64,000 nt of DNA. Origin: Gordonia terrae (GTDB taxonomy: Bacteria > Actinomycetota > Actinomycetes > Mycobacteriales > Mycobacteriaceae). Of the stretch, positions 33,732-42,430 are shown in pieces (positions within the stretch are counted from its first letter, which is position 1; each line of letters begins with the position of its first letter). The notes under the pieces were generated by a model that worked only from the letters and a program-made list of their open reading frames with translations, was not told where the DNA came from and did not search any database. The stretch covers positions 5,580,001-5,644,000 of the forward strand of contig NZ_CP016594.1 of assembly GCF_001698225.1 (NCBI RefSeq), given 5' to 3'. Both the position numbers and the translations under genes were made by a program.

Positions 33732-34874
33732 ATGACCGAGCCGCCGCGCGTCCCGCACCCGCCGTCCGGCGAACCGCCCTGGCAGCCACCCGATGTCTCC
33801 GACGAGTGGAGCCCGGTCCCATCTGCCGAGGCGTCGGACCGTCCGCGGACCCGTCCGCCGGCACCGCCGCAGCAGCCGGCGACCGAGCCCGGACCGCAGC
33901 CCGCGTGGGGGTCAGCCCAGAGGGGTTCCACGCAGAGGGGTTCCACACATTGGGGTTACGGAGGTTTCACACCGACCGCCCCGTGGGCGGGATGGGGGCC
34001 GCCACCGTCGGCATCGGCCGGCGTCCTGCTGCAGCGGATCTTCTCGACGGCAGTCGCGGCACCTCGTGTGTACCTCGGCCTCGTCGGCCTGACCTGGATC
34101 GTCGCGGCCGCCCCTCTCGCGCTCGCCACGTTCTGGCTGGTGAACGCCGAGGCCACCTTCGACGATCCGAGCGAATGGGCCTCGACCGTCGCACCGACCG
34201 CCGCGTTCGTCGGTGTCATCTTCGCGCAGTGGGTCGTGGTGGCGGGCACGGTCAGCGGCGTTGCCGCCCACTCGGTCACCCGACGTCGCGGCGGGTCGCG
34301 TCCGACCCTGGCCGACACGCTGCGCCATGCACGGGGGTCGCTACCCCGGCTGCTGGTGTGGACCGCGCTCCTGGGGCTCGCCATCGCGGCGGCCTTCGCA
34401 CCTGGCCTCGCGCTGTTCGGCCTGGGCGTGGGCTCCGGCGGGTTCGTCCTGCTCGCCGGGAGCCTCCTCCTCACCGTCGTCGCGCTCATCCCGGTGTCGT
34501 GGCTGCTGGTTCGTACGGCCTTCACCGCACCGGCGATCGTGATCGACGGGCTCGCCGTCAGAGACGCGATCGCCCGATCGGGTTCGCTGACGGCGGACCG
34601 GTTCTGGCGGACCTTCGGCATCCTGGCGGTCATGCTCGTGCTGGCATGGGTCGCGATGACGACGATGATGTACCCGTTCGATCTGCTGGGATCGGTCGCC
34701 GACACGTGGTTCGGCACCTCGGACTCCGGCATCGCGGCGACCGTTCTCTCGGTGATCGGCACCGTGGTCGCATCGATGGTCGTGCAACCGGCGCTGACGG
34801 TCGTGCCGGCAGTCCTCTACGACGATGCCGCGTCGGTACCGACAGCGTTTCCCCCGGGACGGGTCGACCGGTGA
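33732..34874 (+). CDS. Multi-pass membrane protein with proline-rich N-terminus (Rv3689-like)
   Basis: A 380-residue protein (ATG 33732). Residues about 1-90 are Pro/Ser/Arg-rich and contain a perfect-repeat peptide (QRGSTQRGSTHWG) encoded by a 15-bp tandem duplication at 33918-33947. The rest has six or so hydrophobic helices, including VYLGLVGLTWIVAAAPLALA and FGILAVMLVLAWVAMTTMM, similar to the membrane domain that accompanies glycerophosphodiester phosphodiesterases. It heads the five-gene operon through DUF58, whose order matches mycobacterial Rv3689-Rv3693. The stop overlaps the next start (GTGA). Confidence 0.8.
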   Translation: MTEPPRVPHPPSGEPPWQPPDVSDEWSPVPSAEASDRPRTRPPAPPQQPATEPGPQPAWGSAQRGSTQRGSTHWGYGGFTPTAPWAGWGPPPSASAGVLLQRIFSTAVAAPRVYLGLVGLTWIVAAAPLALATFWLVNAEATFDDPSEWASTVAPTAAFVGVIFAQWVVVAGTVSGVAAHSVTRRRGGSRPTLADTLRHARGSLPRLLVWTALLGLAIAAAFAPGLALFGLGVGSGGFVLLAGSLLLTVVALIPVSWLLVRTAFTAPAIVIDGLAVRDAIARSGSLTADRFWRTFGILAVMLVLAWVAMTTMMYPFDLLGSVADTWFGTSDSGIAATVLSVIGTVVASMVVQPALTVVPAVLYDDAASVPTAFPPGRVDR

Positions 34875-35551
34875 TCGAAATCCTCGCGGCGCCGTTGGAT
34901 CCCGACAACGAGCAAGCACGCCGGTGGGCCGAGCAGGAACTCTCCGAGTCCGACTACCAACCGCCCGAGCCGTCCTGGCTCGACCGCTTCGGTGAACGTC
35001 TCTGGGAGTGGATCGCCGACAACGTCTTCGGCTGGTTCGGCGGCTCCGACACCCTTCGCGCGATCGTCATCGTGCTCGCGATCGGCCTCGTGCTCGGTCT
35101 CGTCGTCGCGGTCGTCCGTCACCTCCGCCGTAACCCGCGGCTCCCCCGGACCACCGGCTCGGCGTCCTCCGAGGCGGTGCTGATCGGGCCCGCCCGGTCG
35201 GCGGCCGACTTCAGGTCCGACGCCGAGTCCGCCTTCGCCGCAGGCCGGTACGACGCGTGTGTCATCGCCGCCGTACGTGCCGTCGCGCGCCGCGGCATCG
35301 AGCGCGAGTTGCTGGCCGACGAGCCGTCACTCACCGCGCACGAGGTGGCTGTCGACCTCGGGCCTCGATTCCCCGCACAGGACGACCGGTTACGAAGGGC
35401 GACAGACCTGTTCGACGCCATCGCCTACGGCGACCGGCATGCATCCGCTGAATCGGCCCGCGAGGTACTGGAACTCGAGCAGGCTGTCTCGTCCACCCGG
35501 CCGGTCGAGGCCGACGCCTCACGTCCGCACCGCCTGGCGGTGCCCCGTTGA
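34871..35551 (+). CDS. DUF4129 membrane protein
   Basis: A 226-residue protein (GTG 34871) with one transmembrane helix near residue 60-80 (AIVIVLAIGLVLGLVVAVV), an amphipathic WLDRFGERLWEWIADNVFGW segment before it, and a cytoplasmic DUF4129 domain: AESAFAAGRYDACVIAAVRA and LTAHEVAVDLGPRFP. DUF4129 domains are found in operons with MoxR and DUF58 and sometimes fused to transglutaminase. Function is unknown, probably structural in the membrane complex. Overlaps both neighbours. Confidence 0.85.
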   Translation: MIEILAAPLDPDNEQARRWAEQELSESDYQPPEPSWLDRFGERLWEWIADNVFGWFGGSDTLRAIVIVLAIGLVLGLVVAVVRHLRRNPRLPRTTGSASSEAVLIGPARSAADFRSDAESAFAAGRYDACVIAAVRAVARRGIERELLADEPSLTAHEVAVDLGPRFPAQDDRLRRATDLFDAIAYGDRHASAESAREVLELEQAVSSTRPVEADASRPHRLAVPR

Positions 35552-36839
35552 CCGGCACCGTGCAGGCGCCACCGGCACCCGGGCCGGTCATGTCGTCACC
35601 GCTACGACCGTCCCCGGTCAAGAACCGGACCCCGCCGTGGGTCTGGGTGGTCATCGTCCTGGTGATCCTCGTCGTGGTCGCCGGTGTCGGTCTACTCGGG
35701 ATCACCGCGCTCACCGGTGTCGGGGGTACCCCCGGGCCCGGGGTCAGCAACGACCCCGACAACGCCCGTCCCACCGGGTCACGCGCGCTCGCGCAGATCC
35801 TCGACGACCGCGGGGCCGACCTCCGGCAGGTGCGCGGACTCGACGAGTTCACCGACGCTCCTCGTCCCGGCCGGGGAACAACGGTGGTGGTGAGCTCGAC
35901 GTCGTCGCTGAATCCCGGTACCACTCAGCAGTTCCGCGAGCGCGTGCGAGACGCCGACCGCGTGATCCTGATCGCGCCGGACAACACTCTGCTGACCGCG
36001 CTGGATCTGCCCGTCACCTCCGGTTACGGTGCCGGTCCGGCCGCGGTCGCCGCCGGGTGCCGCACATCCGACATCGACGAGACCGACATCGTCGACTTCA
36101 CCCCCTTCGGTTACTCACCGACGTCGCCGTCGGCCACCGCCTGCTTCACCTCCGGTGGGGCGTCGAATCTCGTGATCGTGCCGCGGACGGCGGGTCGCCC
36201 CGAATTCGTCGTCCTCAGCGGCGAGATGCTCACCAACGAGCAACTCGGGCAACAGGACAACGCGGGCGTTGCGATCCGGGTCTTCGCGAGCTCCGACGAG
36301 ATTCTCTGGTATGTACCGTTTTTCACCGACCAGGTGGCGTCCGACGAGGACGAGTCCGACATCCCGGCCGCGGTCGGACCGCTGATCGTGCTGGGCGTGT
36401 TCGCCGTTCTGGCCCTGATGCTCTGGCGTGGTCGGCGTTTCGGGTCGCTGGTCGCCGAGCCGCTCCCCGCGGTCGTCAGGGCTGTCGAGACCACCCGTGC
36501 GCGGGGCCGGATGTATCACCGCGCCGGTGCCGACGCGCGGGCCGCGGGTGCGCTGCGTATCCACACCCTCGGTTCGCTGGCGTCGTATCTCGGTCTGCCG
36601 TTCGACGCGGCGAAGGCCACCGACGCACTCTCCCGACCCGACTGGGAGACCGTCGTCGCGCCGACCGAGACCGCGGATCCGTCGGTGTCGGCGATCGTCA
36701 TCGCCGTGGCCGGGGCGACACACCGCGACCTCGCCGAGGTCCGTGCGCTGCTCGCCGGTCCGCTCCCCACCACCGATACCCAGCTCGTCCACTTCACCGC
36801 CGAACTGACCGTCCTCGAGAAGGAAGTCCGACACACACC

Positions 36840-36843
<4 letters not shown>
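35548..36843 (+). CDS. DUF4350 membrane-anchored protein
   Basis: A 431-residue protein. TTG 35548 overlaps the previous stop; ATG 35590 is an alternative. One N-terminal helix (VWVVIVLVILVVVAGVGLLG), then an extracytoplasmic DUF4350 domain with the typical RPTGSRALAQILDDRGADLR and VVVSSTSSLNPGTTQQF, a second helix (AVGPLIVLGVFAVLALMLW), and a cytoplasmic helical C-terminus with RARGRMYHRAGADARAAGAL. DUF4350 resembles a Rossmann-like GATase fold without catalytic residues. It is the Rv3691 counterpart in the MoxR operon. Confidence 0.85.
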
Positions 36844-37921
<1,078 letters not shown>

Positions 37922-37922
<1 letters not shown>

Positions 37923-39214
37923 TGTTCCTCACCGGCCGCTTGCTGATTGTGGTGCTGCTCGGCGCAGTGCCTATCCTGATCTGGCCGAATTACGCTGTCC
38001 CCGTGCTGTGGGCGCTGTTCTGCGTCCTGCTCGTCTGCCTCGACATCGCGATGGCGGGATCCACGAAGACGATCACCATGTCGCGGTCGTCGCCCGGTCC
38101 TCTCCGGCTCGGCCAGAGCACGACGTGTTCGATCGCAGTCACCAATCACGGTTCGACGACCTTCCGTGGCGTCCTGCGCGACAGCTGGCAGCCCTCGGCC
38201 GGCGCGTCGGGGAACACGCATCCCGTGGCGGTCCCGCGCGCGGAGACTCGTTCGGTGGCAACGACTCTGACCCCCACCAGGCGCGGTGATCGGCTGGCGG
38301 TCCGGGTCGTCATTCGTCGGGTGGGTCCGCTCGGCCTCGCCGGACGCCAGCGGTCCGTGCCGCTGCCGGGGCGGGTCCGTGCACTCCCGCCGTTCGACTC
38401 GCGGCGGTTGCTGCCGTCGCGGCTGGCCCATCTCCGTCAGCTCGACGGCAGGTCAGCGGTGCGGGTACGCGGACAGGGCACCGAATTCGACTCGCTGCGT
38501 GACTATGTCGAGGGCGACGACGTCCGTAGCATCGACTGGCGCGCGACCGCCCGGCGTCGCTCGACGGTGGTCCGCACGTGGCAACCGGAGAAGGATCGGC
38601 ACATCGTCATCGTCCTGGACACCTCTCGGACGTCGGCGGGGCGTGTGGGCGACACCCCGCGCCTCGACGCGGCCATGGACGCCGCTTTGCTCTTGGCCGC
38701 GCTCGCGTCGCACGCCGGCGACCGGGTCGATCTCATCGCCGGTGACCGCCGGGTCCACCGACGCGTGGTCGGCGTCGGCCGCACGATGTTGCTGAACAGC
38801 CTCGTCACCGCGATGGCAGATCTCGAACCCGCTCTGCTGGAGGCGGATTGGCCTTTGCTCGGGGCCGAGGTAGCCAAGATCGGGCGACAGCGCGCGCTAC
38901 TTGTCCTGCTCACGCCTCTCGAACCCGCGGCCGTCGAGGAGTCGCTGCTGCCCCCGCTGGCGGTACTGGCGCAGCGGTACAAGGTCATCATCGGCTCCGT
39001 CGCCGACCCCGCGCTCGACGCCATGCTCACCGAGCGCGCCGACGCCGCCGAGATCTACGACGCCGCGGCCGCGGCACGCACGCTCACCCTGCGGGACCGC
39101 ACCGCCACCGCGGTGAGCCGGCTCGGCGTCGACGTGGTGGACGCGGCGCCCGACAAGCTCCCGGCGAAGCTCGCCGACCACTATCTGCTGCTCAAATCAC
39201 GCGGATTGCTCTGA
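37922..39214 (+). CDS. DUF58 protein (VWA-like partner of MoxR)
   Basis: A 430-residue protein with two N-terminal hydrophobic segments (LLIVVLLGAVPILIWPNYAV and LWALFCVLLVCLDIAMA), then a soluble domain containing the DUF58 signature GTEFDSLRDYVEGDDVRSID followed by WRATARRRS, and a degenerate VWA fold whose metal site begins IVIVLDTSRTSAG. It is the Rv3693 counterpart. It ends the operon; downstream is the repeat-rich spacer that marks the left edge of the 23-kb accessory block. Confidence 0.92.
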
Positions 39215-39260
39215 GCCACCCCGACGGTCGACCCGGCAGCGCCCCCTCCCGCCGCCCACC

Positions 39261-39358
39261 CCCCGCTGGTTGAGCCGGCGCCACCCCTCCGCTGGTCGAG
39301 CCGGCACCTAGCGAAGCCGCCGGGCCGAGCAAGCGACGAAGGAGCGCGTCGAGGTCGA
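39261..39358. repeat. Repeat cluster at left edge of accessory block
   Basis: CGCTGG-TTGAGCCGG and CGCTGG-TCGAGCCGG lie about 30 bp apart, followed at 39314-39358 by a 45-nt element (AAGCCGCCGGGCCGAGCAAG, then CGACGAAGGAGCG and GTCGAGGTCGA). The 45-nt element recurs with one mismatch at 62209-62253 in the same orientation. The spacer from 39215 to 39467 holds no gene. Confidence 0.8.
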
Positions 39359-39467
39359 GGCGCCGAGTCGAAACCACCTCGCAACCAAACCACCCTTCTC
39401 TCAACCACTCCCGGCATCGACCGCGTTTGTCGGTGGGGTGGTTTACCTTGGTGGGCAGAGGGCCGGG

Positions 39468-41165
39468 ATGGGGACCGGTCCGCGAGAGTCCGGGGTCATC
39501 GTGCGGGTGTGGACCGATCTACCGAGCGAGTTCCTCGCCGGGATCGAACCTGCCTACGTCGACGAAGACGACATGGTCACCCTCACGAACGGGCTGTCCG
39601 CCACCCACCGGGGCCAGTCCTATCTCGCCTGGAGTCGCTACCAGACGGTCGCGGTCATGTACGACCGGCTCGTCGCCGCCCGCGAGCACACCGATGCGTT
39701 CGTGATGGACGGCTACGCCGACTGCGCCGCCCGCATCGCCCGCCAGTCCACCATCTCGCGGCGCCGCGCCGAGATACTGATCGACGAAGCCCTCGCCCTG
39801 CGAGATCGGCTCCCCGAGGTCGCGACCACCCTGCGCGACGGGATCCTCAGCGAGGACCAGATCCGCCTGATCATCTCGCGGACCGACCTCATACCCAGCG
39901 ACAGTTCCATCGCCCCGATCATCGACGCCCAGATCGCGAAGACCATCCGAAGCCGACGAGGCGCGTGGGATCGTGCACGGCTGCGGGACATGGTCGACCG
40001 ACTCGTCTTCCGCCACGACCCCGACCTCGTCCGGGAACGACGCCGCGATGCTCTCGAGTCCCGCGGGGTGTGGACCGACAACTTCCACGACGGCGTCGGC
40101 GAGATCACCGCCGTCATGTCCGCCGAGAACATCCGCATCTCCGCCAAAGCGGTACGGATACTGGCCGATTCGGTGTGCGGGCACGACGGCCGCCTCCTGG
40201 GTGTCCGAACCTCCGACGCCATGTTCGCCCTCCTCACCCGAACAGCCTTCGAGTGCCAGTGCGACCGCGACGACTGCACAGCCACCATCCCCGACCCCGA
40301 CGCTCTCGTCGCCGCTCTGCGCACCGAGGTCGTCATCCATGTCGTCACCGACGCCGCCACCCTCGCCGGCGCCACCGGACCCGGATTCCTCGACGGATAC
40401 GGCGTCATCTCCGACGAGCATGTCCGCGACCTCGCCGCGCGTGCAGACGCCACCCTCACACCCGTCACACCATCCCGGACGCGGCCGATACCCGCAGCGG
40501 CCGAATCGGTTTCCGGACCCAGCACCGACGACCCCGACCACACCGGCGCACCGCGCACCACGCACCGCGACGCACCGGCCGCGTCGTCAGATCCCGAAGT
40601 CGCGGTGATCTACCCGGGTTCACAGCCGGCCGACCCCTACCGGCCCACGACGGCGTGTGCCGACTTCGTTCGCGTGCGCGACGGTTACTGCACTGAACCG
40701 GGCTGTGAACGTTCGGCTTTCGACTGCGACCTCGACCACGTCACCGAGTACGACCACACCCATCCCGCGCACGGCGGTCCGACCTCGAGTGACAACCTCA
40801 ACGCGAAATGCCGCCCGAGCCATCTCCTCAAAACTCACGGCGACTGGGTCGACGATCAGTACCGCGACGCCGACGGACGCCTGCACACCGCATACACCAC
40901 ACCTGAAGGCGTCACCATCGACGGCGACGCCGAAACCCTCGAAGACCTGTTCCCGAACCTGCGCCGCATCCGGTTCGAGCAAGCCGCACAGGCACCGCCC
41001 TCACCCCACACGATCGTGCCCGAGGACAACCCGCGGCGCACCACCACCCGACTGGAGGCGAAACTGGCCCGTCGGCGGGCCGAACGTGCCCGCAACAAGA
41101 AGCAGCGCGAAGCCGAAGAAGCCGCCGAACGTCAGGACTTCCGGGACAACCCACCACCGTTCTGA
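39468..41165 (+). CDS. DUF222 / HNH endonuclease domain protein (13E12 family)
   Basis: A 565-residue protein from ATG 39468, which has AGAGGG upstream; GTG starts at 39438 and 39501 are possible. Residues about 60-300 form the helical DUF222 domain; residues about 395-455 form an HNH domain: GYCTEPGCERSAFDCDLDHV, then the downstream NLNAKCRPSHLLKTHGDW. The last 60 residues are Arg/Lys/Glu-rich and probably coiled. These proteins are multicopy in Mycobacteriales and resemble the REP13E12 element proteins; their biological function is not settled. Its position at the left edge of the accessory block, next to a dispersed repeat, is notable. Confidence 0.88.
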   Translation: MGTGPRESGVIVRVWTDLPSEFLAGIEPAYVDEDDMVTLTNGLSATHRGQSYLAWSRYQTVAVMYDRLVAAREHTDAFVMDGYADCAARIARQSTISRRRAEILIDEALALRDRLPEVATTLRDGILSEDQIRLIISRTDLIPSDSSIAPIIDAQIAKTIRSRRGAWDRARLRDMVDRLVFRHDPDLVRERRRDALESRGVWTDNFHDGVGEITAVMSAENIRISAKAVRILADSVCGHDGRLLGVRTSDAMFALLTRTAFECQCDRDDCTATIPDPDALVAALRTEVVIHVVTDAATLAGATGPGFLDGYGVISDEHVRDLAARADATLTPVTPSRTRPIPAAAESVSGPSTDDPDHTGAPRTTHRDAPAASSDPEVAVIYPGSQPADPYRPTTACADFVRVRDGYCTEPGCERSAFDCDLDHVTEYDHTHPAHGGPTSSDNLNAKCRPSHLLKTHGDWVDDQYRDADGRLHTAYTTPEGVTIDGDAETLEDLFPNLRRIRFEQAAQAPPSPHTIVPEDNPRRTTTRLEAKLARRRAERARNKKQREAEEAAERQDFRDNPPPF

Positions 41166-41186
41166 CATCGCCCTTCCGCGCCGGCA

Positions 41187-41597
41187 TCAGTCGAGGATTG
41201 CGGTGGCCTCGACTTCGACGAGCACGTCTGGTTCGAAGAGGTAGTCGACACCGATCAACGAAGCGGGCGGCATCGGAGACGGCAACCCGATGTCCGTCGC
41301 GACGCGCTCGACACCGGCCATGAAGTCGGCGATCTTCTCGGGCGCCCAGTCGGTCACATAGAACGTCAGCCGGAGAACATCGTCGAAAGACGCTCCCGCC
41401 CCGGCCAGTCCGGTCGCGGTGTTCCGCAACGCCTGCGCGACCTGGCCCGCCAGGTCACCCGGCGCCACGGGCGTTCCGTCGGCAATGCGGGCGATCTGGC
41501 CACTGACGTGCACGTGACGCGTCCCCGTGCCCACGGCAACGTGGTGGTAAGGCGTCGGTTGTGTCATGCCCTCCGGGGTCGAATATGCAACTGCCAT
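41187..41597 (-). CDS. RidA-family (YjgF/YER057c/UK114) protein
   Basis: A 136-residue single-domain protein: YHHVAVGTGTRHVHVSGQIA and VEVEATAILD are the family's N- and C-terminal signatures, although the catalytic Arg that defines true RidA enamine/imine deaminases (near the C-terminal third) is not evident; SLIGVDYLFEPDVLVEVEA replaces the usual R-containing segment. It is therefore more likely one of the Rid1-7-type homologues. It is divergent from the HxlR gene and shares its operator region. Confidence 0.85.
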   Translation of the reverse strand: MAVAYSTPEGMTQPTPYHHVAVGTGTRHVHVSGQIARIADGTPVAPGDLAGQVAQALRNTATGLAGAGASFDDVLRLTFYVTDWAPEKIADFMAGVERVATDIGLPSPMPPASLIGVDYLFEPDVLVEVEATAILD

Positions 41598-41623
41598 GGC
41601 GTTCTCCTTCGAGTGGATCCAAT

Positions 41624-41644
41624 CAGGTATATCGTTGATACCTG
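41624..41644. promoter_or_regulatory. HxlR-type operator CAGGTAT-N7-ATACCTG
   Basis: Perfect 7-bp arms separated by ATCGTTG lie between the divergent RidA-like and HxlR genes, 26 bp from the ridA start and 34 bp from the hxlR start. The position fits one operator controlling both. Confidence 0.6.
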
Positions 41645-41678
41645 GTTGTCAAAGGACACTTCAAGGAGACGTGGTTTC

Positions 41679-42062
41679 ATGACCAATACCGGTGGGCATG
41701 CCGCCGACCTTGCGATCAGCGCACCGCATCGAGAGCTGCTGGATCAGGTGCTCGACAAGTGGTCGTTGGCGGTGTTGAACGAGCTCTGTGAACAACCGAG
41801 TCGCTTCAACGCTTTACGGCGCGCCATCCCGACGGTCACGCAGAAGTCGCTGACCGCGACCCTGCGCAAGCTCGAGCGCAACGGCATCGTCGAACGGGTT
41901 CTGCTGAGCTCGCGCCCGGTTGCGGTCGAGTACCGGATCACCCCGCTGGGCAAGACGCTTCGTCCGCCGATCGATGCGGTCGTCGGGTGGGCGACGGCAC
42001 ACATGCCCGACATCGAACGTGCCCGGGAGGCCTTCGATTCCGCCGAGGACGACCAGACCTAG
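41679..42062 (+). CDS. HxlR-family transcriptional regulator
   Basis: A 127-residue winged-helix protein (ATG 41679). The core reads LLDQVLDKWSLAVLNELCEQ, then RFNALRRAIPTVTQKSLTAT and the wing with VEYRITPLGKTL, the full HxlR/DUF24 pattern. No cysteine near the N-terminus suggests it does not sense electrophiles through the QorR/HypR mechanism. Probably represses itself and the RidA-like gene. Confidence 0.9.
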   Translation: MTNTGGHAADLAISAPHRELLDQVLDKWSLAVLNELCEQPSRFNALRRAIPTVTQKSLTATLRKLERNGIVERVLLSSRPVAVEYRITPLGKTLRPPIDAVVGWATAHMPDIERAREAFDSAEDDQT

Positions 42063-42352
42063 ACCGCCACCGCAGGGATGTCCGCTGCGTAGCGGATGAC
42101 CGAATCGACCCGGCCGAAACGGCGTTCGATGATCACGATCGCCTCGGCGAGCTGGTTCGGGTCGTCGACGTCGGCGACGAGGGCCGCGGTGTGCCCGTTG
42201 TTGCCGAGCATGAACGGAAGGACCGCGGAGTACTGGCTGCTGACGACGGCCAACGGGATGTCGCGACGGAACAGGTCGTAGGCGTGGTCGATCGCAGCGG
42301 GGTTCTCGAGGACGACCAGTGGGACTGAGGTGACGTGCTTGTTCTTTCTCAT
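42059..42352 (-). CDS. Small hypothetical protein with SDR-like C-terminal segment
   Basis: A 97-residue protein (ATG 42352, MRKNKHVTSVPLVVLENPAA). The segment ALVADVDDPNQLAEAIVIIE then RRFGRVDSVIRYA resembles strand 3 to helix 4 of an SDR, but there is no Gly-rich loop or YxxxK. It could be a small single-fold protein or a shrunken SDR. Its stop overlaps the convergent HxlR stop by 4 bp. Confidence 0.5.
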   Translation of the reverse strand: MRKNKHVTSVPLVVLENPAAIDHAYDLFRRDIPLAVVSSQYSAVLPFMLGNNGHTAALVADVDDPNQLAEAIVIIERRFGRVDSVIRYAADIPAVAV

Positions 42353-42430
42353 GATCCGAGAGTGAACCCGCAGGTTATGAGGCGGTTGACGGATCACTGT
42401 GAGTTCGCTGGCAGCTGCCGGCCGACGAGG

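Noticed and set aside
39468..41165. DUF222/HNH gene as an active mobile element
   Set aside because: No terminal inverted repeats or target duplication were seen directly around the gene; the family is usually stationary, so I annotate it only as a CDS.
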